This document shows positions 45,339 to 54,500 of a stretch of DNA of 64,000 nt, one piece after another (positions within the stretch are counted from its first letter, which is position 1; every line of letters begins with the position of its first letter). The stretch is from Thermobifida alba (GTDB lineage Bacteria > Actinomycetota > Actinomycetes > Streptosporangiales > Streptosporangiaceae): positions 4,818,422 to 4,882,421 of the forward strand of contig NZ_CP051627.1 of NCBI RefSeq assembly GCF_023208015.1, in the 5' to 3' direction. The translations under genes and the position numbers were made by a program. The notes under the pieces are model-generated. The model was not told the origin of the DNA, did no database searches, and saw only the letters and a program-made list of their open reading frames with translations.

Positions 45339-45378
45339 TTTCGGACTCCGAAATCAAAGAATCAGAACGGAATTATGT
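45339..45378 (+). repeat. Composite element B: TTTCGGACTCCGAAA palindrome plus GAATTATGT
   Basis: A perfect 15-base palindrome (45339-45353) is followed after 16 bases by GAATTATGT (45370-45378). Element A at 26027-26057 shows the same order and orientation with an 11-base palindrome core. Sequence between the two parts is only loosely similar. Confidence 0.35.
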
Positions 45379-45654
45379 TCTGAAACTGCTGGGAGAAAAT
45401 GATTTCCGATGCCAGCTCCAAGGGGTCGGGGGCGGGTGGCATCCCTCCGGGGGAAGCAGAAGTCAACAGACAAGAATGGAGAGACGAAGGGTATTCTGTG
45501 TTCGTGGAGAAACGGAGCGTCACCGGGATGTGCGTCCGTGTGAATGGGGGAGAAAGGACTCCAGGTCAAAGTTCTGGTCCGAGAAACCCTCGACCCGGCT
45601 CCGAAAGCATCTCAGTTGGTTCCTCCGTGTGTCGTTAGGTAAGGACGGAAGAGA

Positions 45655-46032
45655 ATGAGAGCACTCTCCGAGCAACTGGTCCCGGACTTCTTCTGGAACG
45701 CGGTCGAACCGCTGCTGCCGAGGCAGAAGCCCCGCCCCCAGGGAGGAGGACCCAGGCGGGCCGACAACAGGAAGGTCCTCACCGCCGTGGTCTTCGTCGT
45801 CTCCAGCGGGTGCGGCTGGCAGGAGCTCCCCGGGGTTTTCGGTGTCTCCCCCTCCACCGCTCACCGGCGCTTCAGGGAGTGGGCCGAGGCGGGGATCTGC
45901 ACCTCCCTGGAGCGCCGGACCGAGGAGCTCGACCTGGCCCCGCACGAAAGGGAATGGATCAGGACCGTCCTCGACCTGGCGTACCAGCGCTCTGAGAGGG
46001 TCCCGGCCGCAAGCGCCGCACGGAGCAGCTGA
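45655..46032 (+). CDS. Truncated IS5-family transposase OrfA (DUF4096)
   Basis: 125 residues from ATG 45655. The sequence has the DUF4096 N-terminal transposase pattern: LVPDFFWNAVEPLLP, GPRRADNRKVLTAVVFVVSS, CGWQELPGVFGVSPSTAHRRF and EWAEAGICTSLERR. IS5/IS1182-type elements of this group normally continue, often by frameshift, into a DDE catalytic part. Here the frame stops at 46032 and no DDE motif follows in any frame before the MMPL gene. Terminal inverted repeats are not found. It is probably a remnant marking a past insertion, or a captured DNA-binding fragment. Confidence 0.7.
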   Translation: MRALSEQLVPDFFWNAVEPLLPRQKPRPQGGGPRRADNRKVLTAVVFVVSSGCGWQELPGVFGVSPSTAHRRFREWAEAGICTSLERRTEELDLAPHEREWIRTVLDLAYQRSERVPAASAARSS

Positions 46033-46197
46033 CCCCGGAACGCAAGCCGCCTCGGTCACACGAGAAAACCGGTGTCACACCTTTCACAGTAGAAGAAACA
46101 CGTTGTTCTTGTTCATTATTGAACCAATGTCTCCTACTGAGATGAAACAGAACTCCAAGAGATAGAGAGCAGGGCGGCGAGCGCTTATTTTCATCTC

Positions 46198-46226
46198 TTG
46201 TGCCGGTCTGAAGCTCCTGGTACTTT
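46198..46226 (+). promoter_or_regulatory. Candidate promoter of the biosynthetic operon
   Basis: TTGTGC (46198-46203) and TACTTT (46221-46226) are separated by 17 bases and lie ~68 bases before the MMPL start. The upstream 46033-46190 stretch is AT-rich, with a GTTCA-TTAT-TGAAC palindrome at 46111-46124 that could be an operator or the end of the IS remnant. No gene lies in this gap. Confidence 0.35.
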
Positions 46227-46293
46227 CCCCACGTGTCCTGCTGGACGGGCCTGTGTCTCCGTCCTACATCCCAAGGGGAATGGTGATGACGGC

Positions 46294-48504
46294 GTGAAAT
46301 CGAGCCGCCTTTATCGTCTGGGTCGCTATTGTGCTGAGCACGTCTGGACGGTTTTCCTCGTCTGGGCCCTTGTCATAGGAGGCTCGTTCACGCTTTTCAC
46401 CTTCTACGGGGGCCAGACCAGTGACACGATCTCGGTGCCCGGGTCGGAAGCCGAAGAAGCCCGTGAACGCCTCGGCGAACACTACCCCGAGCTGTCCGGG
46501 GCCACCGCCCAGGTCGTGTTCCACGTCGACGAGGGAACCCTGGCCGAAGCGGAGCGGATGGCGGCGGTCGCCACCGCGCTCCAGCAGGTAGCCGACCTCG
46601 ACAACGTCACCGGGGTCACTGATCCGTCCCAGTCCCCGCTGGCGGTCAGCGGCGACACCGCGACCGCCTACGCCGACGTCTTCTACGACGTCCCCGTAGG
46701 AGACATCGGCGCCGAAGGGTTCCAGGAGCTCAGCGACGCCCTCGAACCGGCCCGGGACGCAGGAGTCGAAGCCTACGCGGGCGGGGAGCTCGGCTTCGCC
46801 ACCAGCGGCGCCGAAACCGGGAAAGCCGAAATGGTCGGCCTTGGCGTGGCACTCGTCCTGCTCGTCGTCATCTTCGGCTCGCTGCTGGCCGCCGGGCTCC
46901 CCATCCTCACCGCGCTGTGCAGCGTCGGCGTCGTCACCGCCCTCCTCCACGTCGCCGCGGTCCACTATGAGATCCCCGCGGAAGCACCGGACGTCGGCAT
47001 GATGCTCGGACTGGGCATCGGCATCGACTACGCGCTCCTCGTCGTCAGCCGCTACCGGGAAGAACTGACCCGAGGGCACGACGTCCTCGACGCGGTGGGC
47101 AACGCCGTCACCACCTCCGGCCGCAACGTCATGTTCGCCGGACTCACCGTGATCATCGCGGTCGCCGGTCTCTACCTCAGCGGAATCCCCGCGATCACCG
47201 CGCTCGCCACCGTGTGCGCCTCGGTCGTCTGCGTCTCGGTCCTCGCCTCCATCACCCTGGTCCCGGCGGTGCTGGGACTCGGCGGGCACCGCTTCATGCC
47301 GCGGCGGTGGAAGGCCGCCGCCGCGGACACCACCGCACCGGAAGCGGGGCAGGACACCGCGTCCCGGTGGCGGCGGTGGGCCCTGCACGTCGCCGACCGC
47401 CCCTGGCGCTACCTTGCCCTGGGCACCCTCATCCTCGCCGCGCTGAGCGTGCCCGCGGCCAGCATGGAACTGAGCATGCCCGACTCCGGCAGCACCGCCG
47501 AAGGAACCGACGCCCGCAGCGCCTACGATCTGATCACCGACGAACTCGGCCCCGGCCACAACGGACCGCTCACCGTTATGATCAGCGGCCCCGACCCGGA
47601 GCAGAACACCGCGCTCCTGCAGGACGTGACCCGGATCCTGGAAGCGGACGCCTATACCGAAGCCGTCACCGACGCCCTGCCCTCCGCCGACGGTGAAGCC
47701 GTCGTCCTCCAGGCGATTCCCACGGTCTCGCCCGCCGACCCCGCCGTGACCGACATGATCGAACGGATCCGCGGCGAATTCGCCGGCCTCGACAGCGGCG
47801 AGGCGGACATCCTCGTCACCGGTCCCACCGCCGTCTACTCCGACCTGACCGAAGTACTGGAAGACGCCATCCCCGTCGTCGTCCTGGCCGTGGTCGGCTT
47901 CTCGATGCTCCTCCTGCTCGTCGTGTTCCGCTCCATCGGTATCGCCGTGACCGCCGCCGTCTTCAACCTGCTCGGCATCGGAGCGTCCTTCGGAGCCCTC
48001 GTCATCGTGTTCCAGTGGGGGTGGGGACTGTCCCTGTTCGGTCTGGACGAGACGCAGGCGATCGCCTCGTTCGTGCCGATCGTGCTGTTCGCCATCGTGT
48101 TCGGCCTGAGCATGGACTACGAGGTCTTCCTCATGGGAAGGGTCCGTGAGGAGTACGTCCGGACCGGCGACAACCGCCAGGCCCTCGCCAACGGGATGTC
48201 CCAGACCGCCCGCGTCATCACCTCGGCCGCGCTCATCATGGTCAGCGTGTTCCTCGGCTTCGCCTTCGCCCAGGAGCCGCTGCTGAAGATGCTCGGCCTG
48301 GGACTCGCGGTTGCCGTCGCGGTGGACGCCACCGTGGTGCGGATGCTCATCATCCCCGCCGCGTTCGCCGCCCTGGGCAAGGCCAACTGGTGGATGCCCC
48401 GCTGGCTGGACCGCCTCATCCCCCACTTCGACCCGCATGGCCCCGCGGAGAAGGCCGAGCCGCCGACAGCCGCGGTGCAGAAGGCCGAGCAGGCCACGGG
48501 CTGA
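46294..48504 (+). CDS. MMPL/RND-family transporter
   Basis: 736 residues. GTG 46294 (MKSSRLYRLGRYCAEHVW) gives a cytoplasmic start before the first membrane helix; the longer frame upstream lacks support. The protein has the MMPL plan: one helix, a ~150-residue extracellular domain (GQTSDTISVPGSEAEEARE), a bundle of about five helices with IGIDYALLVVSRYREEL (the GxxxDY motif), a second loop and a second bundle with FGLSMDYEVFLMGRVREEYVRTGD. Both Asp-Tyr motifs used for proton coupling are present. MMPL proteins export lipids and polyketides. As first gene of the operon it is the likely exporter of the product; import or lipid trafficking remains possible. Confidence 0.88.
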   Translation: MKSSRLYRLGRYCAEHVWTVFLVWALVIGGSFTLFTFYGGQTSDTISVPGSEAEEARERLGEHYPELSGATAQVVFHVDEGTLAEAERMAAVATALQQVADLDNVTGVTDPSQSPLAVSGDTATAYADVFYDVPVGDIGAEGFQELSDALEPARDAGVEAYAGGELGFATSGAETGKAEMVGLGVALVLLVVIFGSLLAAGLPILTALCSVGVVTALLHVAAVHYEIPAEAPDVGMMLGLGIGIDYALLVVSRYREELTRGHDVLDAVGNAVTTSGRNVMFAGLTVIIAVAGLYLSGIPAITALATVCASVVCVSVLASITLVPAVLGLGGHRFMPRRWKAAAADTTAPEAGQDTASRWRRWALHVADRPWRYLALGTLILAALSVPAASMELSMPDSGSTAEGTDARSAYDLITDELGPGHNGPLTVMISGPDPEQNTALLQDVTRILEADAYTEAVTDALPSADGEAVVLQAIPTVSPADPAVTDMIERIRGEFAGLDSGEADILVTGPTAVYSDLTEVLEDAIPVVVLAVVGFSMLLLLVVFRSIGIAVTAAVFNLLGIGASFGALVIVFQWGWGLSLFGLDETQAIASFVPIVLFAIVFGLSMDYEVFLMGRVREEYVRTGDNRQALANGMSQTARVITSAALIMVSVFLGFAFAQEPLLKMLGLGLAVAVAVDATVVRMLIIPAAFAALGKANWWMPRWLDRLIPHFDPHGPAEKAEPPTAAVQKAEQATG

Positions 48505-48545
48505 CCGGGAACAGGCCTTCCCCAGACTTGGAGAGCTGAAGAACG

Positions 48546-49067
48546 ATGGAAGCCCCGAAATTCCACTTGGAACGCGGTCTGCTCAGCGGAGCGCACACCG
48601 ACCGCCGACCCGGGCGCACCTGCGCCGTCGAACACTCGGTCCGGCTCGCCGCCCCGCCCGAAGAAGTGTTCGACTTCTGCCTGAGCGAGACCGGGTTCAC
48701 CTCGATCATGCCCTACCGGGTCCGCGTGCTCGGCCAGTCGGCGAAGGACCTCGCCCCCGGGGAATCGGTCGCCTTCTCCATCTACCTGGCCAAAGTGCTG
48801 CCGATCCGGTGGGTGGCCTACCTCGACGAGGTCAACCGTCCGCAGCAGTTCGTCGACCTGCAGACCAGAGGCATCTTCCGCTACTTCCGGCACACCCACT
48901 CGTGCCGCCCGGACCGGGAAGGCACCCACTACACCGACCACGTCGAGTACGCCACCCGCCTCGGCCCCCTCCTGGACCGGACCCTGATCAAAGCAGAACT
49001 GAACCGCATGTTCCGCCACCGCCACCGCCGGATGGCAGAACTGCTCGGAGAACGCCAGAGCCCATGA
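48546..49067 (+). CDS. SRPBCC-fold (START-like) protein
   Basis: 173 residues from ATG 48546, with GGAGAGCTG upstream. The helix-grip START/SRPBCC pattern is visible: EHSVRLAAPPEEVFDFCLSE, FTSIMPYRVRVLG, FSIYLAKVLPIRWVAYLDE and GTHYTDHVEYATRLGPLLDR, ending in the long C-terminal helix RTLIKAELNRMFRHRHRRM. Members bind hydrophobic ligands; in polyketide clusters some act as cyclases or aromatases, others as lipid carriers. No catalytic residue can be pointed to. Its stop overlaps the next start, so it belongs to the operon. Confidence 0.75.
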   Translation: MEAPKFHLERGLLSGAHTDRRPGRTCAVEHSVRLAAPPEEVFDFCLSETGFTSIMPYRVRVLGQSAKDLAPGESVAFSIYLAKVLPIRWVAYLDEVNRPQQFVDLQTRGIFRYFRHTHSCRPDREGTHYTDHVEYATRLGPLLDRTLIKAELNRMFRHRHRRMAELLGERQSP

Positions 49068-50203
49068 GCCAGAGAACCGTGGTCCCCGTCGGGACGGACC
49101 GCACCCTGGTCCGAGCATGGGTGTCGGTACCCCGCCGCAGCCGGGCTGGCGACCCCACATGGGTCCCCCCGCTGAAGTCGGATGCCAGGGCAGCCCTCGA
49201 CCGGTCCGCCAACCCTCTCTACCGGCACGCCGCGATCGAACACTTCGTCCTCCTGGAAGGGCGGAAACCCGTCGGACGCGTCGCCGCGACGGTGTACCCC
49301 GCCTACAACAGGAAGTTCGGAGGACACACCGGCTTCTTCGGATTCCTTGACACCCCCGAAGGAGACGGCGAAGCAGCCCGGCTCCTGCTGTCCCACGCGG
49401 AGCAGTGGCTCGCCGAGCAGGGCATGACCCGGATTCTCGGCCCCTACAACTACTACAGCGGCCAGGAGATGGGCCTGCTCGTCGAAGGGTTCGACGGGCC
49501 CCCGGCAGCGTTCCAGCCCGGTGGCCGCCCCAGCGACCGGGAACTGGTGGAGAAGGCCGGATACCGGTACGCGTTCGGGATGAACACCTACTGCCTGGAA
49601 GCCGGGCACCTCCGCCGTCTGGCTCCCGCGGTCATCGGCGCCGGGCAGCGAGCCGCCGAGCAGCTGGGAGTGACTGTGCGGCGGATGGACCGGGCCGCCC
49701 TGGACGCGGAACTGGAACTGGTCCGGAACCTGTTCAACCGGTCCTTCCACGACAACTCCGAGATCGTGCCGTACCCGCAGGACGTGTTCGCGGGCATCGT
49801 GGGGCAACTCAAACCCTTCCTCGACGAGCGCCTCGTCAGCTTCATCGAATGGGAGGGCCGCACGGTGGGATTCGTCCTGTCCCTCCCCGACCTCAACGAG
49901 CTGCTCCTGCGGCTCAACGGCTCCCTGCGCCCCTGGGACCTGCTCCGCATCCGCTCCCTGGTACGCAGGACCAGGGGAATGGTGGTGCTCCTGGCCGGGG
50001 TGCTGCCAGAGGTGCCCATGGGAATCTCCCCCGTCCTCTTCGGACAGATCCTCCAGGGGGCGGTCGACGGGGGCTACGAACGCGTCCACACGACCTGGGT
50101 CCACGACTCCAACCGGACGATGAACCGGCTCATCCAGCACACCGCCGGGCTCCGGCCCCACCGCCGGTACGCCATGTTCGAAAAGGAATTGGCGGCACCA
50201 TGA
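49064..50203 (+). CDS. GNAT-superfamily acyltransferase-like protein
   Basis: 379 residues from ATG 49064, overlapping the previous stop. It belongs to the conserved GNAT-like family with the signature DPTWVPPLKSDARAALD, HAAIEHFVLLEGRKPVGRVA, GHTGFFGFLDTPEGDGEAAR and GMTRILGPYNYYSGQEMGLL. The second half repeats an acyltransferase-like fold (VRNLFNRSFHDNSEIVPYP, RLVSFIEWEGRTVGFVLSLP, YERVHTTWVHDSNRTMNRLI). These double-GNAT proteins are frequent in lipid and polyketide clusters but have no agreed reaction. Here it could N- or O-acylate the product, possibly the amine predicted from the fusion enzyme; this is inference. Confidence 0.65.
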   Translation: MSQRTVVPVGTDRTLVRAWVSVPRRSRAGDPTWVPPLKSDARAALDRSANPLYRHAAIEHFVLLEGRKPVGRVAATVYPAYNRKFGGHTGFFGFLDTPEGDGEAARLLLSHAEQWLAEQGMTRILGPYNYYSGQEMGLLVEGFDGPPAAFQPGGRPSDRELVEKAGYRYAFGMNTYCLEAGHLRRLAPAVIGAGQRAAEQLGVTVRRMDRAALDAELELVRNLFNRSFHDNSEIVPYPQDVFAGIVGQLKPFLDERLVSFIEWEGRTVGFVLSLPDLNELLLRLNGSLRPWDLLRIRSLVRRTRGMVVLLAGVLPEVPMGISPVLFGQILQGAVDGGYERVHTTWVHDSNRTMNRLIQHTAGLRPHRRYAMFEKELAAP

Positions 50204-51192
50204 TCCTGGTGACAGGAGCGTTCGGCTGCCTCGGCTCGACCATGGTCCGCGCCCTGGTGGAACGGGGGGAGCGGGTGGTCGCCCTGGCCCGCCCCGGAGA
50301 GTCCCCGGGGACCCTGTCCGACCTGGCCGACCACTTCGAGACCCGCACCGCCGACGTCCGCGACCCCGAGGCCGTGGCCAGGGCCATGCGCGGGATCGAG
50401 GGGGTCTTCCACCTGGCCGGCGTCGCCACGCTGACCACCGCGGCAGCCCGGGCCATGTACGAGGTCAACGTGCTTGGCACCGCCAACGTCATGCGGGAGG
50501 CACGCAGAGCCGGGGCCCGGGTCGTCCACACCTCGTCGGTCTCCGCGATCGGCCTGCCACCGTCGGAGCAGCCCGCCGACGAGGACTTCCCGTTCAACGG
50601 CCACCTTTTCCGCCACCCCTACCCGAGGACCAAGCACGCCGGGGAGCAGCGCGTCCTGGACGAGGTGCGCCGCGGACTCGACGCGGTCATCCTCAACCCC
50701 GGCGCCGTGATGGCCCCGGGAGGGGACGGGCGCAGCGCCTGGCCCGCTTTCGTGGGTGCGGTCTGCCGTGGAAAACTCCCCTTCGCCCCTCCCGGAGGGT
50801 TTTCCATGGTCGCCGCAGAAGAATTCGTCACCGCCCAGATCCGGGCCTTCGAAAAGGGAACGGTCGGGGAAAGGTACATTGTCGCCACCCAGAACATGAC
50901 GTTTCTGGAACTGATCTCGTCCATCGCCGGAGCTGCCGGGGTCCGCCCCCCTCGCAGAACGGTCCCTCCCCGGGTCCTCGCCGCGGCCGCCTACGCCTCC
51001 CTACCGTTCATCCTCCTCGTCAAAGACCCGGAACGCAGGCCCCTGGTGTCCCCGGAGAACCTCGTCTACCTGAACCGAAACCTCTATTACGACTCCAGGA
51101 AGTCTCGGGAACACCTCGGCGTCGCACCGGGATCGATGGAGGAGTCGATCCGGTCGGTGGTCTCCTGGGGGAGGCGCCACGGGATCTTCTGA
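50200..51192 (+). CDS. Extended SDR (NAD-dependent epimerase/3-beta-HSD-like)
   Basis: 330 residues from ATG 50200, overlapping the previous stop by four bases. Extended SDR features are VTGAFGCLGS for NAD(P), VFHLAGVAT, HTSSVSAIG with the catalytic serine, HPYPRTKHAGE giving Tyr-x3-Lys, and ILNPGAVMAPG. The C-terminal lobe (ENLVYLNRNLYYDSRKSREH LGVAP-type ending) resembles the dihydroflavonol reductase/3-beta-hydroxysteroid dehydrogenase group rather than sugar epimerases. A role in reducing or oxidising a beta-keto/hydroxy group on the chain is reasonable but unproven. Confidence 0.8.
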   Translation: MILVTGAFGCLGSTMVRALVERGERVVALARPGESPGTLSDLADHFETRTADVRDPEAVARAMRGIEGVFHLAGVATLTTAAARAMYEVNVLGTANVMREARRAGARVVHTSSVSAIGLPPSEQPADEDFPFNGHLFRHPYPRTKHAGEQRVLDEVRRGLDAVILNPGAVMAPGGDGRSAWPAFVGAVCRGKLPFAPPGGFSMVAAEEFVTAQIRAFEKGTVGERYIVATQNMTFLELISSIAGAAGVRPPRRTVPPRVLAAAAYASLPFILLVKDPERRPLVSPENLVYLNRNLYYDSRKSREHLGVAPGSMEESIRSVVSWGRRHGIF

Positions 51193-51269
51193 TCCACCCA
51201 GAAAACCCAGAAAAACTCCACCTCCCTGTTCTGTCCCCGGTCACCCCTGTGCCTTTTCAAGGGAAATTC

Positions 51270-51557
51270 ATGCCACAGCCAATGACGGAAATCTCGTTCA
51301 ACGAAGTCCAGAAAGCCATTCGAGAAAAGATCGCCGGAATCCTGGAGAAAAACGAGGAGGACCTCGACGTGGAAGCCTCGTTCTCCGATCTGGGGCTCTC
51401 CTCGGTGAAAGCGGTCGAAGTCGTCGCGGACCTGGAGGACTCCTACGACCTGGTCCTGCCCCCGACCCTCTTCTACGACCACCCGAACATCTCCTCAGCC
51501 GCCGGGTTCATCGCCCGCTGCCTGGCGGACAGGACCGAGCACGGAGGCGCCCCGTGA
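51270..51557 (+). CDS. Free-standing acyl carrier protein
   Basis: 95 residues. ATG 51270 is preferred because AAGGGA lies six bases upstream; GTG 51249 and ATG 51282 are in frame alternatives. The fold is that of an ACP: a first helix NEVQKAIREKIAGILE, then SFSDLGLSSVKAVEVVADLE with the phosphopantetheine serine in LGLSS, and LPPTLFYDHPNISSAAGFIA. It sits directly before PKS 1 and overlaps it by four bases. It may deliver the starter unit, or serve as the carrier recognised by the reductase or desaturase at the end of the operon. Confidence 0.85.
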   Translation: MPQPMTEISFNEVQKAIREKIAGILEKNEEDLDVEASFSDLGLSSVKAVEVVADLEDSYDLVLPPTLFYDHPNISSAAGFIARCLADRTEHGGAP

Positions 51558-54500
51558 CCGCCGAAGGGTACGCCGTCATCGGCATGGCCTGCCGCTTCCC
51601 CAAAGCCCCGGACCTCGACAGCTTCTGGCGGCTGATGGAGGAAAGGGGAGACGGGATCAGCGAGGTCCCCCCGGAACGCCTCGGCGTCTCCGCCGCCGAC
51701 GCGGGAACCCGGTGGGCTGGACTGGTCGACGGACTCGACCGGTTCGACCCCGACTTCTTCGGCATCCCCGCCGTCGAGGCACGCCACATGGACCCCCAGC
51801 AGAGAATGCTCCTGGAGGTCGCCTACGAGGCACTGCAGCACGCCGGAATCCCCGCCGCGTCGCTGCGGGGCTCCCGCACCGGCGTCTTCGCCGGCGCCGC
51901 GAGCTTCGACCACGGCGCCAACACCGTCGTCCCCGGAACGGAAGCCAACCCCTACAAGACCACCGGGTCCGCCCTGGGCATCATCGCCAACCGGCTCTCC
52001 TACGTCCTGGACCTGCGCGGCCCCAGCCTCACCATCGACACGGCGTGCTCCTCGGCGCTGGTCGCCCTGGCCGCCGGGATCGAGTCGCTGCGCTCCGGGC
52101 AGAGCGACCTGGCCGTGGTCGGCGGCGTGAACGTGCTCCTCAACCCCGCCATGACCGCGAGCTTCGCCGCGGGCAACTTCATGGCCTCCGACGGGCGCTG
52201 CAAACCCTTCGACCACCGGGCCGACGGCTACGTCCGCAGCGAGGGCGCAGGCGTCGTCGTGGTCAAACGGCTGGCCGACGCCCTCGCCGACCACGACCGC
52301 GTGCACGCCGTCGTCCGCGGCGTCGGAGTGAACCAGGACGGCCGCTCCAACGGGATCTTCGCCCCGAACCGGTACAGCCAGGAAGAACTGCTGCGCCGTG
52401 TGTACGCCGAAGCCGGAATCGCCCCCGAGACGGTCGACTACGTCGAAGCCCACGGAACCGGAACCGCCCTGGGGGACCCCATCGAGGTGTCGGCCCTCGC
52501 CGAAGTCCTCGCCCAGGGCCGCACCCCCGGAGGGGAGCTGCGGATCGGCTCGGTCAAATCCAACATCGGCCACCTCGAAGCGGGGGCGGGGATCGCAGGA
52601 CTGATCAAGGTCGTGCTGTCGCTGACCCACCGCCGCCTGCCCCCCGTCCTGCACTTCGAGAAACCCAACCCGTATCTGCGCCTGGATCGGATCGCCGTCA
52701 CCGTGCAGGACACCGGGGAAGCATGGCCCGAACCGCAGGGCCGGCCGCGCCGCGCCGGGGTGAGCTCCTTCGGATTCGGAGGGACCAACGCCCACGCCGT
52801 CCTGGAGGAGTGGGTCCCCCCGGCATCCGCCACCGGCCCCGAACCCGCAGGCGCCGAGCCCCGCCCCCACCTGCTCCCCGTCTCGGCCCCCACACCCGAA
52901 CTCCTCCGGCAGACCGCCCGCAGGTGGGCGGACTTTCTCGCCGGCGCGGAACAGACCACCCCCCTGGAGAACATCGCGGCAACCGCGGCCCACCGCAGGG
53001 ACCACCACCGGACCCGGGCCGCGATCGTCGCCGACACCACCGAGCAGGCGGTCCAGGCGCTGACCGCGCTCAGCCGCGGCGCCCCGCACCCCCGCCTCGT
53101 CGGACCGCCCGAGACCGGGCCGGGCCGCAAACCCCAGGTCGTCTACCTCTTCCCCGGAAACGCCACCCTGCGGGAAGGGATGGAGGAGCGGCTGGCCGCG
53201 GCCTCACCCGTGTTCCGCAGGGCCTGGGACGAGGCCCGCGCCGCTCTCGCCGCGGCCGGCGGGGCCGAACAGGAACCCGGCAGCGCCGCGGCCCGCCAAA
53301 GCACCGACACGGACCAAGGCCGGCTGTTCGCCGTGCAGGTGGCCCTGGCACGGATGTGGCAGGACTGGGGGATACCGCCGTCCGGGGTTGTCGGACACGG
53401 CGTGGGAGAGGTCGCCGCCGCGCACGTCGCGGGCGCCCTCACCCTGGCCGACGCCGCCCGTGTCGCCACCGCACTCGGGACCCTCGCGCACAGGCTCGGC
53501 GACCGCGGGGCGGTGCTCGTCACCGACCTGGACCCCGAGAAGGTGCGCCTGGCTGCCGCGGAGTACGGCGGTCGACTGGGAGTCACCGCCTACGACACGC
53601 CCCGCTCCACCACCGTGACCGGAGAAGCAGCCGCGGTGCGCGCGCTCGCAGAACGGATCCGCGCCCTCGGAGGAGAAGCCGAAACCGTGCCGGCCCCGGC
53701 CGTCCACGGCCCCCTAGCCGCACCGCTGCTGTCCGGATTCATCGCACAGATCGGCCAGATCACCCCCACCGAAGGGAGCGTCCTCCTCTTCTCCACCGTC
53801 ACCACGCATGCCGTGGCCGGCACAGAACTCACCCCCCAGTACTGGGCGCGCACCCTCAAGGAGCCGGCCCGGCTGGCAGAAACAGTCCGCCGCCTCACCA
53901 CAGGAACACCCACCCTCGCCCTGGAAGTCTCCCCCCACCCCCACCTGGTCGGCGCCGTCACCGACGTCCTCACCACCGGGACCGGCGCGGAACACCCTGC
54001 ACCCCCCGCCTCCGGACACCGCGGAGAAGACGAGCACACGGCAGTGCTGCGCGCCCTGGCCACGCTCTACACAGCCGGAGCCGACCCGCGGTGGCCGGTC
54101 ACCCGGGAACTCCCGCCCGTGCCGCTGCCCGCGCACGGGTGGCGGCACCGGCAGATCCCCCTCGCCCCGGCACGGGGCACCGCCCCCGGCACCCCGGCAC
54201 CCGCCCCCCTGCTCGGTGCCGCCACCCCCTACCTTCCCGAGCCCGGGACCACGCTGCACCCCCTCGGATGCCTCCACCGCGAAGCCCCCTACCTCGCCGA
54301 CCACAGCGTCGACGGACGCCCCGTGGTCCCCGGCGCGGTGTGGATCTCCGCCGCCGCGGAAGCAGCCGCCCGCTCGGCACAAGGCCCCGTCGAACTCCTC
54401 GACCTCGACATCACCGAACTCACCGGACTGCCGGAACGGGAGGACCAGCGGCCGCAACTGGTTCTCCGCGGCCCCGGCAGCGACGGCACGGGCGAAGTGC

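Larger units (their letters stand above)
45197..45654. other. 458-base AT-richer junction between defence locus and IS remnant
   Basis: No convincing gene. After the hairpin at 45199-45213, composition drops in G+C from ~45330 onward, with AT stretches around 45350-45410 and 45470-45500. It contains composite element B (45339-45378). An open frame of 133 codons here has no recognisable protein pattern. The drop in G+C suggests foreign or formerly mobile DNA. Confidence 0.4.

Noticed and set aside
45257-45658. A 133-codon frame before the IS5 fragment
   Set aside because: It lies in AT-richer intergenic DNA, lacks a ribosome binding site and shows no protein pattern.
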